The notes under the pieces are model-generated. The model was not told the DNA's origin. It did no database searches and saw only the letters and a program-made list of their open reading frames with translations. A program made the position numbers and the translations under genes. Source: Heterostelium multicystogenum (taxonomy: Eukaryota; Evosea; Eumycetozoa; Acytosteliales; Acytosteliaceae). From it: a DNA stretch of 11,314 bases. Below are positions 1 through 9,300 of the stretch, in pieces. Position 1 is the stretch's first letter; every line of letters begins with the position of its first letter. Where the stretch lies: NCBI GenBank assembly GCA_003667245.1, contig RCNN01000432.1, positions 1 to 11,314 on the forward strand. Reading direction: 5' to 3'.

Positions 1-84
1 ACCGTCTACCCCCTGGGCGGCCATTGCGGCAACCTCAACTACCGCGTCAACGCCGACGCCATGCTGGAGTTCTTCCGTGGCTAA
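1..84 (+). CDS. C-terminal end of a probable alpha/beta-hydrolase (partial)
   Basis: An open frame enters from the left edge and ends at TAA (82-84), leaving 27 residues. The readable tail contains Leu-Gly-Gly-His-Cys-Gly-Asn-Leu and ends in Met-Leu-Glu-Phe-Phe-Arg-Gly. A Gly-Gly-His a few tens of residues before the C-terminus, followed by a short amphipathic helix, is where alpha/beta-hydrolases carry their catalytic histidine, so a hydrolase or esterase-like protein is the best guess. Its stop overlaps the start of mlaA by 8 nt, suggesting co-transcription and translational coupling. Too little of the protein is present to name a substrate or be certain of the family. No frameshift is evident in this fragment. 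Confidence 0.5.
   Translation, partial: TVYPLGGHCGNLNYRVNADAMLEFFRG
66..69 (+). promoter_or_regulatory. Ribosome binding site GGAG for the mlaA GTG start
   Basis: GGAG lies 7 nt upstream of the GTG at 77-79, inside the end of the preceding hydrolase gene. This spacing, together with the hydrophobic signal-peptide-like sequence that follows, decides in favour of GTG at 77 as the mlaA start. No better-placed ATG is seen. Confidence 0.55.
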
Positions 85-872
85 ATATCTTCTGCTGCTC
101 GCCGCCCTGATGTGCGGCGGGCGTGGCCAATGCGACAACAGCAAGGCCCACACGCCGACCGTAGTGGACTCCGACGGCTTCAAAGGAGCCCCTGAGCCAC
201 CTCAAGTTCAACCCTGGCCTGGACCAGCGTGAGTTCGAGCGCTCGTCGGTCAACGCGCTGAATGTCTACGACCCGCTGGAGTCGTGGAACCGCCGGTCTA
301 CCACTTCAACTACCGCCTTCGACCAGTGGGTGTTCCTGCCGGTGGTGGACGGTTACCGCTATGTCACCCCGAGCTTCCTGCGTACCGGCGTCAGCAACTT
401 CTTCAACAACCTCGGGGATGTACCCAACCTGCTGAACAGCCTGCTGCAGCTCAAGGGCCATCGTTCCCTGGAAACCACCGGGCGCCTGCTGCTCAACACC
501 ACCATCGGCATCGCCGGCCTGTGGGACCCGGCCACCGCCATGGGCCTGCCGCGCCAGAGCGAAGACTTCGGCCAGACCCTGGGCTTCTACGGTGTACCGG
601 GCGGCGCCTACCTGGTGCTGCCCGCTGTTTGGTCCGTCGAACCTGCGGGATACCACCGGCCTGCTGGTGGACTACGGCGCCCGAGACCGAGATCAACTTC
701 CTGAACGGTGTCCAAGGTCAGCGAAAACCACCCGGAAATCTGGGCCCTGCGCGCCGTCGACAAGCGCTACCAGACCAGCTTCCGCTACGGCCAGATGAAC
801 TCGCCGTTCGAGTATGAAAAGGGTGCGCTACGTGTACACCGAGGCGCGCAAGTTGCAGAAATCGCCGAGTAA
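77..872 (+). CDS. mlaA: MlaA/VacJ family phospholipid-binding outer-membrane lipoprotein (frame interrupted)
   Basis: MlaA sits in the outer membrane with porins and removes misplaced phospholipids from the outer leaflet, passing them to MlaC and the MlaFEDB transporter (family knowledge). The sequence shows a GTG start, Lys-Tyr and a hydrophobic LLLLAALM run, then the MlaA core: DPLESWNRR, HFNYR, FDQWVFLPVVDGYRY, GVSNFFNNLGDVPNLLNSLL and later GFYGVPGGAYLVLP, all in conserved order. Length (about 265 residues after correction) fits the family. Cys13 follows the hydrophobic run, but the preceding residues make a poor lipobox, so lipidation is uncertain. The frame breaks about ten times, for example by an extra G near 184, a lost G near 295, and extra bases near 316, 624, 680, 706 and 821. 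A last shift near 857 leads to TAA at 870-872. Every piece stays MlaA-like, so sequencing error is more likely than decay. It is convergent with the FUSC gene. Confidence 0.88.
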
Positions 873-879
873 TGCTCCG

Positions 880-907
880 TGTAGGCGCTGGCTTGCCAGC
901 GCCTACA
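880..907. repeat. REP-like palindrome at the mlaA/FUSC convergent junction
   Basis: Arms TGTAGGCGCTGG and CCAGCGCCTACA form a perfect 12-bp stem around a CTTG tetraloop. The layout and the GGCTTGCC centre match the short repetitive extragenic palindromes common in fluorescent Pseudomonas genomes (established for the group; the subfamily here is inferred). It lies 8 nt after the mlaA stop and may also end transcription from one or both sides, although no T-tract follows on either strand, which argues against a classical intrinsic terminator. As the sequence reads, the FUSC stop codon falls inside the right arm. Confidence 0.7.
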
Positions 908-2898
908 TCCCCCGCCGACACCACTTACGCCACGTAAACCGCAGTTGCAGCACGGCCGCCCTGGCCATTTCCCGATCCTGCTCCGCCAATCCCGAAGGCT
1001 GTCCAAGCGCTTCAAGCATCGCAACGCTGGCCGCATCCATCAGCGACTCATTCGCCACGCTCGGCCCCCCCTCCTCCAACACCGATTCCAATGCCCGCAA
1101 ATAGCGATCGCGCTCAATCGCCAACGCACCCCGGCTGTCCGCCAGGCAGGCGCGCAACTCCAGCAACTCATCCCCCCAGGTCCAGCCCCAGCAATCCGTT
1201 ATCCCAGTGGACACGGCGATCGGCAGGGCAAGGTTTCGCTGTAGCGCGACAGGCGAATCAGCCGGTCCGCCATGCGCCCGCCAAACCAGCTTTCAGCCTG
1301 CTCCAGGGGACGGGAAGTCAATTGCGCCAGTCGAACAATTGAGGCCTTGAACATCCGCCGATAGTGATGCTCGCCGGGATTGAGCTGGATCAGCCGAAAA
1401 CACCACCACGGCAATCCCGACACCCACCAGCGTCGCGATGGCCTTGTGAGGAAGGCGGCAAAGTCATAGGTCATCACATTGCTCCCGTTGTTGACGAAAA
1501 AGATGCAGAACGCCGAGGCCGTTGCTGCCAGCTTGAGGCGGCTCATGCACAATGAGGCGAAAAACAGCGGCACTCCCAACGCCAGGCATAACAGGGGAAA
1601 GCCATCGAAGCCGGGCAACAGCACGAAGCACACAAAACCGGCCACCGGATCGACAGCGCTATGCCCTTGAGGAAATTCAGGCTGGAGGCCGACGGGTTTT
1701 CCCGCCGCTGCAAACAGGCTCAACACCACGCCACAAATCGATACCGCGCCCAAACCCGAAGGCCATGCCGTTAAAGATCCAGAACGCCCGCGACCGCCAG
1801 AAACGCCAACGCACTGCGCAGCCCACAAGCCACCCCCCTGCTCGATATCCCGGTGCCAGGACATCGCCCCCGGTGCGCCGGGCGGCACCCTGCCCTGCTC
1901 GACCGCCGACAGCGTCAATGCACCCAGCTCAATCAAGCGCAACACCTGCGCCAGTTGCACCAGGCAAAAGTGCGCCTCCTGGCCAAGCTGCGGATCCTGC
2001 AACGCCAGGCCAAGCCGTTGTGACAACCCGGGCAGCTCATCAAGACGCTCCTGCTGCAACGCCAAAGCCACCGCTTCAATCAGTGGCCCGACCGCCGCCG
2101 TTTCATCGAGCATCATCCGCTGGCGCGCCACGCCCCGCGCCGCCCGCAGGCAGGCTAAGCAGATCACGGCTGAGCACCCGCAAGGCCTGGGAGCGGCGCC
2201 GGCCCTTGGGCCCTTCAAACCAGGCATGGTCGCGCTGACTGTCCACCGCCACCAGGCGGCTCAACGCTTCGGAGCAAGCCTTTACGCTGGTTCGTTACCC
2301 AGCAGCTCCGAAGCGGCAGCCCGCACCCCGGCCTGCCAGGCGGCGCGCGCCTGAACCGCCAGCACCTGCTCGACCCGGCGCGGCCACAGAATCGTACTGG
2401 CGATGGAGGCACAAAGAATCCCCAGGCTGATCTCCTGGCAGCGCGCCACCGCCTCATCAAACACTCCCAGCGGTGCCGCCGTAGCGGGCAGCGCAATAAT
2501 CGCCGTGGTGTAACCCGCCAGCACAAAACCCATAGGACGCATGATTGCGCAGCAAGGATGCCCCCGTGGTGCAGAACGCCAGCCACAGCGCCATGCACAG
2601 CAGGAACAGCAGCGGCGCCTGGCCAAATACACCGATCATCGCGATGGAAACCATGGCCCCGACAAACGTACCCACCAGCCGATAGGCGCCTTTGGCCAGG
2701 ACCATGCCGCTGGTGGACTGGCCCACGATAAATACGGTGGTCAGGGCCCATTGCGGTTGCTGCAAGTCAAAACAGAAGGCCAGGTACAACGCGACCCCGC
2801 CGGCGATCATGTTGCGCAAGGCAAACAGCAGAATCGCTACGGGACGGGGTCAACGTCGCCTGCCAGAAATCAGGGAGCTGGAAGGTGGAGGATTTCAT
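903..2898 (-). CDS. FUSC family inner-membrane exporter (AaeB / fusaric-acid-resistance-like; frame interrupted)
   Basis: The family includes AaeB and fusaric acid resistance proteins, inner-membrane pumps for aromatic acids and related small molecules. The ATG at 2896-2898 begins MKSSTFQLPDFWQATLTPSR. After a one-base shift near 2845 comes a membrane block with FDLQQPQWALTTVFIVGQS and GAYRLVGTFVGAMVSIAM, the recognisable FUSC N-terminal signature. A soluble, helical middle follows (residues about 165-360), then a second hydrophobic block (about 1400-1750), then a cytoplasmic tail with LTSRPLEQAESWFGGRMADR. About 665 residues is normal for the AaeB type. Shifts occur near 2540, 2275, 2215 and 1210 and in the 1780-1860 region. 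The read frame stops at TAG 903-905; a frame change would give TAA at 925-927 after Tyr-Val-Ala, possibly the true end. No DUF1656 or HlyD adaptor gene adjoins it, unlike many FUSC operons. Substrate unknown. Confidence 0.82.
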
Positions 2899-2905
2899 TT
2901 AAACC

Positions 2906-2950
2906 CACATATAGATAGCAAGCTAATGATTAGCATCGTATCTATATTTG
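2906..2950. promoter_or_regulatory. Operator-like nested dyad upstream of the FUSC gene
   Basis: Two inverted repeats share the same centre, position 2928. The outer arms ATATAGATA (2909-2917) and TATCTATAT (2939-2947) are perfect 9-mers. The inner core GCTAATGATTAGC (2922-2934) has perfect 6-bp arms around one base. A further CA/TG pair lies outside at 2906-2907 and 2949-2950. The gap is strikingly AT-rich beside GC-rich coding sequence. The symmetry centre coincides with the predicted transcription start, a typical repressor position. The core resembles the Fur 6-1-6 layout (ATTA/TAAT halves) but lacks the third hexamer, so the binding protein is unknown. Confidence 0.5.
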
Positions 2951-2963
2951 TGGCGAATGCCAA
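2935..2963 (-). promoter_or_regulatory. Candidate sigma70 promoter of the FUSC gene
   Basis: On the minus strand TTGGCA (2958-2963, 5 of 6 to the -35 consensus) is followed by a 17-bp spacer and TACGAT (2935-2940, 4 of 6 to the -10). The start would fall near 2928, leaving a leader of about 30 nt before the ATG at 2898. A weak TGGG about 6 nt upstream of the ATG is the only ribosome-binding candidate. This would give the exporter its own promoter, separate from the regulator gene that ends at 2971. Confidence 0.45.
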
Positions 2964-2970
2964 TCTCAGG

Positions 2971-3959
2971 CTATTTGACCAGGCGCTTTTCCTTGGATGG
3001 CCTGTAGCCAAAGTAGGCGCTGTAGCACTTGCTGAAATGGCTCGGCGAGACAAACCCGCAAGCCACCAGCACATCCACCTGGGACAGCTCGGTGTGTTGC
3101 AGCAGCCGACGGGCCTCGGTGATGCGCAGTTCCAGGTAATAACGCTGGGGCGTGGTGCCAAGCTGCTCCTTGAACAAACGCTCCAACTGGCGTCGGGAAC
3201 GGCCCGCATAAACGGCCAGTTGCTCAAGCTCCAGAGGCTCTTCGAGGTTTGGCGTCCATCAGGTTGACCACCTCGCGCAGGGGTGCGCTCAAGCACACGT
3301 TTTCCGTGGGTTTCACCCGCCGGTAGCGCGACTCCTCAAACGCCAGGATGTCCTCGATCCCCTCCACCAGCGCTTTGCCGTACAGCCCCTTGATCCAGTC
3401 CAGCGCCATATGAAACGCCCCGGACGGGCTCGATGCCGTCAGCCGGTCGCGATCAATCACATAGGGTTCGCTGCTGACCTGCGTCGCCTTGCAGAAATCA
3501 GCGAGGGCCGGGCGATGTTCCGGGTGCACGGCGCAGCGGTAGCCGCCCAGCAATCCCGCACGCCCCAGGAACCACGCACCATTCCACAAACCGGCCAGGC
3601 TCACACCCTGCTCCGAGGCGCTTTTCAGCAGGTGGATAAACTCCTCCGCAGCCTTCAGTTTCAGTGCGATAGCCACCGCATATCACCAACAGGTCCAACG
3701 CTTTAAGCACCGAAGACTCAAGCCGCGCATCGGGCCGGATCACCAGCCCCAGGTCACTGATCACCTCGCCTTCCCGCAAGCCGAAGGTCGAGGTAGAAAA
3801 AGAAGGCGGGCCGCAGCAGGTTTGGCGGTGATCAGTGTATCCAGCGCCTGGGTAAACGCCCGGCAGCGAAAAATGTTCAAGCAACACAAATCCCGCACGC
3901 ACCGTCTGACGGGCCTCGCCGGGATTTTCATTCAGGTAGCGGAGGTTTTTGCCTTTCAT
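2971..3959 (-). CDS. GlxA-type AraC family transcriptional regulator (DJ-1/PfpI-like plus AraC HTH; frame interrupted)
   Basis: This is a DNA-binding activator or repressor with a DJ-1/PfpI-like sensor domain fused to an AraC helix-turn-helix domain. The ATG at 3957-3959 begins MKGKNLRYLNENPGEARQTV; a TTG further upstream is less convincing. The sensor domain (residues about 15-200) includes LDLLVICGGYRT and GLWNGAWFLGRAGLLGGYRC. In the latter a Trp-Asn-Gly replaces the Cys nucleophile region of active PfpI enzymes, so it is probably a non-catalytic ligand-binding fold. The C-terminus (about 240-329) has two HTH motifs, with RRQLERLFKEQLGTTPQRYY and CGFVSPSHFSKCYSAYFGYR, and ends at TAG 2971-2973. 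Shifts lie near 3860, 3685 and 3247. It is 34 nt downstream of the YedI-like gene with no clear promoter between, and directly upstream of the FUSC gene, which it may control. Effector unknown. Confidence 0.85.
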
Positions 3960-3993
3960 GCCCCCGCTGAATTGCCGTCGCTCGATCAAATGC

Positions 3994-4902
3994 CTATGCC
4001 CTCACACGCTTCCAGAGGTTACCCACCACGCTAACCACCGCCAACACACGGCCCCGGCAATGATCCCCGCCACGGGCATTGAGCAACGTCGGCATCAACC
4101 ACGCCAGGCCGCCAGTACTCTGGCTCACGGTCTCGATCCAGTGATGCACCACCGGCACACCATGGGTCAGGATTGCCACCGCCGACCATGAACATCGCCG
4201 CCGTACCGATCACCGACAGGCTTTTCATCATGTACGGCGCCGCCCGCAGGATCGCCCCGCCAATGCTGCGCGCCGCCTGGCCGGGCTTCTGGGTGAGCCA
4301 CAGGCCCAGGTCATCGAGCTTGACGATACCGGCCACCAAGCCGTAGACGCCGATGGTCATGACGATGGCGATACCCGACAACACGATCACTTGCTGCATC
4401 AGCGGTGCATCGGCCACGGTACCGAGGGTGATGGCGATGATTTCGGCGGAGAGGATGAAGTCGGTACGGATCGCGCCCTTGATCTTGTCCTTCTCGAAGG
4501 CCACCAGGTCCGTGGCCGGATCCGCCACGGCTTCCACCAGGTGCGCCTGTTCTTCGGTGCGCTTGTGGAAGAAAGCTATGGGCGAGTTTTTCGAAACCTT
4601 CAAAACACAGGTAAGCGCCGCCCAGCATCAACAACGGCGTGACCGCCCACGGCGCAAACGCGCTGATCAGCAAGGCGGCGGGCACCAGGATCAACTTGTT
4701 GACGAACGAGCCCTTGGCCACCGCCCACACCACCGGAATTTCCCGCTCGGCGCGCACCCCCGGAGACTTGCTGGGCATTCAGCGCCAGGTCGTCCCCCAG
4801 CACGCCGGCGGTTTTCTTCGCGGCCATCTTGGTCATCAACGCCACATCATCGAGCACCGCGGCGATGTCGTCGATCAATACCAGCAAACTGCTTCCTGCC
4901 AT
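3994..4902 (-). CDS. yedI: DUF808 / YedI family inner-membrane protein (frame interrupted)
   Basis: The start [19 protein letters not shown], followed by [20 protein letters not shown] and [14 protein letters not shown], is the hallmark N-terminus of the DUF808/YedI family: conserved membrane proteins of about 300 residues with no established biochemical role. Hydrophobic segments follow ([58 protein letters not shown]), and a basic end, NLWKRVRA, stops at TAG 3994-3996. The corrected length of about 303 residues matches the family. A soluble stretch around 4430-4560, rich in Glu and Asp and containing [20 protein letters not shown], is also typical. Shifts are seen near 4765, 4570 and 4185, plus a compensating pair near 4050-4075. 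The ATG at 4900-4902 has a weak GGGAAG about 8 nt upstream. The gene begins just after the efflux-operon terminator, so it probably starts a new transcript. Confidence 0.85.
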
Positions 4903-4926
4903 GGCTCGGGCTTCCCGTGATTCAAA

Positions 4927-4951
4927 GTGCGCCGAGAATAACGCGGCGCAC
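4927..4951 (-). terminator. Hairpin terminator-like structure after the RND efflux operon
   Basis: On the minus strand GTGCGCCG, a 9-nt loop and CGGCGCAC form a perfect 8-bp GC-rich stem, followed by TTTGAA. It starts 19 nt after the outer-membrane gene's TGA and ends 24 nt before the YedI-like start. The T-run is only three long, so termination may be leaky and some read-through into the downstream gene is possible. Confidence 0.55.
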
Positions 4952-4969
4952 ACCGGGTTAGCGAGCCGT

Positions 4970-6394
4970 TCAGCGCGCAGGCGTTTGCCAGCCCCCGCCC
5001 AGGCTCTGGATCAGCGCCACACTGCCCTGGCTGAGCTGGCCCTGGGTGTCGCGAAGATTCTGCTCGGCTTGCAGCAACACCAGTTGCTGGGTCAGCACGG
5101 CCTCCTGGCTCACGGTGCCGGCGCGCAACTGTGCTTCCTGGCTGCCGAACAGTTGCTGATTACGCTGGTACACCTGCTGGAAACGCATCGGCCTGGGTTT
5201 GCAGGTGGTTGATTGCCGACAGGTTGTCTTCAACGTTCTGCAAGGCGCTGAGCACGGTGCCCTTGTAGGTCGCGGCGATCTGGTCATAGCTGGCCTCGGC
5301 CTGCTTGACCGCCGCTTCGCGGGCGCCGCCATCAAACAGGGTTTCCGCCAGCGCCGGGCCCAACGTCCAGATGCGATTGGGCAGGGAGAACAACCCGCCC
5401 AACGCACTGCCGCGGTAACCGGCCTCGGCAGTAAGATCCAGGGTCGGAAAGAATGCGGCTTCAGCCACGCCGATTTTCGCGTTGGCCGCCGCTGCCGAGC
5501 GCTCCGCCGCCACCACATCGGGACGCCGTTGCAGCAGGGTCGACGGCAAGGTCAACGGTGGCCGCGGGACCACGAAGCTGTAGTCATTGCGCACCGCCAC
5601 GCTGAATTCACTCGGCGCCACACCCACCAGCACCGCCAGCGCGTGTTCGTATTGCTCGCGGTCGCGCAGGGAGGTCTGCAAGTCGGCAATCGAAGTGGTC
5701 AACTGGTCCTGCGCCACCAGCAACTGGTCGTTTGGTTGCGACGCCCTGGGTGAACTGCACCTGGATCATGTCCAGCAGTTGCTGGTTGATCTTCTGTTGT
5801 TGCTGCAACAGGCGCACGTCGATGTCCATCTGCCGCAGGGCGAGGTAGTTACTCGCCACGCTGGAACTGATGGACAGCCGCACCCCGGCCAGCAACGCAT
5901 CCGATTGCTGGGCCGTCGCCTGGCTGGACTCTATCCCGCGCCGCACCAGGCCCCACAGGTCCGGCTCCCAACTGGCGGTCAAGGTTGCGCTGACACTGTT
6001 CTGCACGCCGCCCGCCGTGGTACCGGTGGTGGACGTGCCGCTACCACTGCCTGCCGTTCCCCGCGAACCCGACAACCCTACGCCAACGGTGGGCCACAAC
6101 CCTGCCCGGCTGGACGCCACCTGCGCCTGGGCCAGACGATAAGCCGCCTCCGCCGCGATGATCGACTGGTTGGCCTTGGCCGAGCGCGCCACCAAATCGT
6201 TCAGCACCGGGTCCTGATAGGCCAGCCACCACTGGCTGTCCATGGCCCCCTGGGGGTTGGCCGCCGCGCGTTGCCACTGCGCGCCTTCCTTGAAGGTCTG
6301 CGGCAGCTCCATGGCGGGGCTGCTGGTAATCGGGCCCGACCATGCAGCCGCCGAGCAGCAAGCTGATGCAAAGCACGCTGTATTTCACGTTCAT
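4970..6394 (-). CDS. opmB: OprM/NodT-type outer-membrane efflux lipoprotein of a MuxABC-OpmB-like system (frame interrupted)
   Basis: This is the exit duct of a tripartite RND pump, a trimeric beta-barrel with a long periplasmic alpha-helical tunnel. The ATG at 6392-6394 begins [22 protein letters not shown] is a good lipobox with Cys17 as the lipidation site, followed by MVGPDY, the usual NodT-family start. Two outer-membrane-efflux repeats follow: the first contains [17 protein letters not shown] and [15 protein letters not shown], the second [20 protein letters not shown] and [20 protein letters not shown]. It ends GGGWQTPAR with TGA at 4970-4972, about 474 residues, slightly short of but near the family norm. 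Only three or four shifts are seen (near 6340, 5732 and 5188), fewer per kilobase than in mlaA. A Gly/Thr/Ser-rich insert lies around 6020-6060. The start overlaps the upstream permease stop as ATGA. The symbol follows the P. aeruginosa operon by inference. Confidence 0.85.
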
Positions 6395-9300
6395 AACCTT
6401 GCTTCCTTACGCCGACCCAGGCGCTGTGACGCCCGGTCGAGCCACAGGTAGATCACCGGGGTGGTGTACAGCGTCAGCACCTGGCTGAACAGCAGGCCAC
6501 CAATAATCGAAATCCCCAACGGCCGGCGCAACTCAGAGCCATAACCGGTGCCGAGCACCAGCGGCAGCGCGCCAAGGATCGCCGCCAGGGTCGTCATCAT
6601 GATCGGCCGGAAACGGATCAGGCACGCCCGGCGAATCGCTTCCTTGGCCGTTAGGCCGAACTCCCGCCGCTCGGTGATCGCGAAGTCGATCATCATGATC
6701 GCGTTTTTCTTCACGATACCAATCAACAGAATCACCCCCACCAGCGCAATGATCGACAGCTCGGTGCCGGTCAGCAGCAAGGCGATCAACGCACCGACGC
6801 CGGCCGAGGGCAAGGTCGAAAGAATGGTCAGCGGGTGCGTCAGGTTTTCGTAGAGGATGCCCAGCACGATATACACGCACAGCAACGCAGCGACGATCAG
6901 CAGCGGCTCACTGGCCACCGACGACTGGAACACCTGGGCCGTACCGGCAAACTGGCCGACCACACTGGCGGGCATGCGCAGTTGCTTCACCGCATCGTCC
7001 ACCCATCGCCGTGGCCTGGCCGATGGACGTACCGGGCGCCAGGTTGAACGAGACTGTCACCGCCGGGAACGTGCCCTGGTGACTGATGGAAATTGCGGTG
7101 CGCGCCACCGTGTTATCCGCCAGTGCCGAGAGTGGCATCAGGGTCTGCCCGGTGGTCAGGTTGGGCGCCGCCGTGGTGCCCTTGGTGGTCGTGGCCTGGG
7201 TGCCCGTCGGCACATAAATGCCCTTGAGCGCGGAAGGGGTCGGTCCAGTATTCCGGCGCGATTTCCATCACCACGTGGTACTGGTTGGCCGCGCGATACA
7301 GGGTCGCGACCTGGCGCTGGGCCAAAGGCGTCGTACAGCGTCTGGTCGACCGCCGAGACACTCACCCCGAGGCGCGCCGCCGTGTCCCGGTTGATTTGCA
7401 CATTGGCCAGCAAGCTGTTGTCTTGCTGGTCGGTATTGAGGTCGGTGAGTTGCGGCAATTTGCGCAGCACCGCCACCACCTTGGGCACCCATTCGTCCAG
7501 CGACTCCTGGTCATCGGCGGTCAGGGTGTATTGGTATTGCGCGCCACTTTGCCGGCCACCCACGGTGATGTCCTGGGCCGACTGCAAATACAGCTTGGTG
7601 CCCGGCAAGTCGCCGAGGCTGCGGCGGATCTGGCCGATGATTTCGGTGGCGTTGTCCTTGCGCTCGCCCAGGGGCTTGAGCAATACAAACATCTGCGCGC
7701 TGTTGACCGCCCCGCCGCCCCCTCCGCCACCGCCGACAAACCCGGCGACGGTTTCGATGTTCGGGTTTTCATCACCTTGCGGTTGATCTCGGTGAAGTCC
7801 TTCTGCATCGCCCCATAGGAAATGCTCTGGTTCGCCAGGATGCTGCCCTGCAAGCGCCCGGTGTCTTCCTGGGGGAAAAAGCCCTTGGGCACCAGCACGT
7901 ACAACACGCCGGCGAGCACGATCACCAACACCGTCACAAAAACCCATCAGCACCGTATGGTCGATCACCCAACCGAGGGTGCGATCGTAGAAGCGGTGAA
8001 AGCGCGAATCCGGGTGTTCATTGCCTTCATGAATCGCTTTCCGGCGCGCGCAGCAGCACGCTGGCGAGCATCGGCGTGACGGTCAGGGAGATCAGCATCG
8101 AGATCACAATGGCCACCGACAACGACACCCGAAAACTCGCGGAACAGCCGCCCGACAATCCCGCCCATCAGCAGCAGCGGAATAAACACCGCCACCAGCG
8201 ACACGCTGATGGTCAGTACCGTGAAGCCGACTTCCTGGGCACCGGCCAGCGCCGCTTCCACCCGGGTCTTGCCGCGCTCCAGGTGGCGCATGATGTTTTC
8301 CACCACCACAATCGCATCGTCCACCACAAAGCCGGTGGAAATCGTCAGCGCCATGAGTGACAGGTTGTTCAGGCTGTAAGCCGAGGAAGTACATCGCGCC
8401 GAAGGTGCCGAGCAGCGACAGCGGCACCACAATCGCCGGCACCAGGGTGCTGCGCCAGTCGCGGAAGAAGCCGAAGGTCACCAGGGTCACCAGCAGGATC
8501 GACACCAGCAACGTGATCTCGACGTCATGCAACGAGGCGCGAATGGTGGGGTGCGGTCCATCAGCAGGTTGAGCTTGATCGTCGCCGGAATCGAGCTTTG
8601 CAGGAAACGGCAGGGAGGCTTTCACCGCGTCCACCGTTTCGATCACGTTGGCGCCCGCTGCTTGAACACCACCAGCAATACTGCCGGCTTACCGTTGGAC
8701 AGGCCGAAAGTTGCGCAGGTCCTGCACGTCTTCGCGCACGTAGCCCAGGTCGGCGATATGGATCAGGTCGCCGTTGTGGGCCTTGACCACCAGCGGCCCG
8801 TAGTCCCTTTCATCGAGCAACTGGTCATTCGCCGCAATGCCGTAGTTACGGTCGCCGATGGCCACGTTGCCCTTGGGCAAGTTGACGTTGGAGGCGTTGA
8901 TCACCTGGCGCACCTGCTCCAGGCTCACGCCGTACTGGTTGAGCCGATCGGGGTTTCAATTCCACCCGCACCGCCGGCAGCGCGCCGCCGCCCACCGTCA
9001 CGTCACCGACCCCGGTGGTCTGCAACAACTTCTGCTCCAGCAGGGTCGAGGCCACGTCATACATCTGCCCCGGCGTGGCGCTGTCGGAGGTCAGGCTGAT
9101 GATCAGAATCGGCGAATCCGCCGGGTTGACCTTGCGGTACGTCGGGTTGCCGGACAGGTCGCTGGGCAGGTTGCTGCGGGCGGCATTGAATCGCCGCCTG
9201 CACATTCCCGCCGGCGCCGTCGATGTCGCGATTCAGGTCGAACTGCAAATGATCCGCGCCGAGCCCAAGCTGCTGGATGAGGTCATCTGCGTGACCCCGG

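Noticed and set aside
1552..2238. Plus-strand 228-codon Pro/Ala-rich frame opposite the FUSC gene
   Set aside because: Composition is that of a complementary high-GC frame; the minus strand has clear FUSC membrane and cytoplasmic segments.
2922..2934. Definite Fur box
   Set aside because: Only the 6-1-6 core resembles Fur sites; the third hexamer is missing and the wider dyad fits other repressors equally well. Kept only as an alternative reading.
2906..2950. Intrinsic terminator of the AraC-type regulator gene
   Set aside because: The stem would be AT-rich and interrupted, with no T-run after it; a promoter/operator role fits better.
5587..6366. Plus-strand 259-codon frame opposite the outer-membrane efflux gene
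   Set aside because: No recognisable domain, rich in His/Arg/Gln as expected of antisense codons; the minus strand encodes the lipoprotein with a lipobox.
6857..7786. Long plus-strand open frame (309 codons) opposite the MuxC-type permease
   Set aside because: Low-complexity Ser/Arg/Pro-rich translation with no family motif, antisense to a well-supported RND gene in high-GC DNA; a shadow frame.
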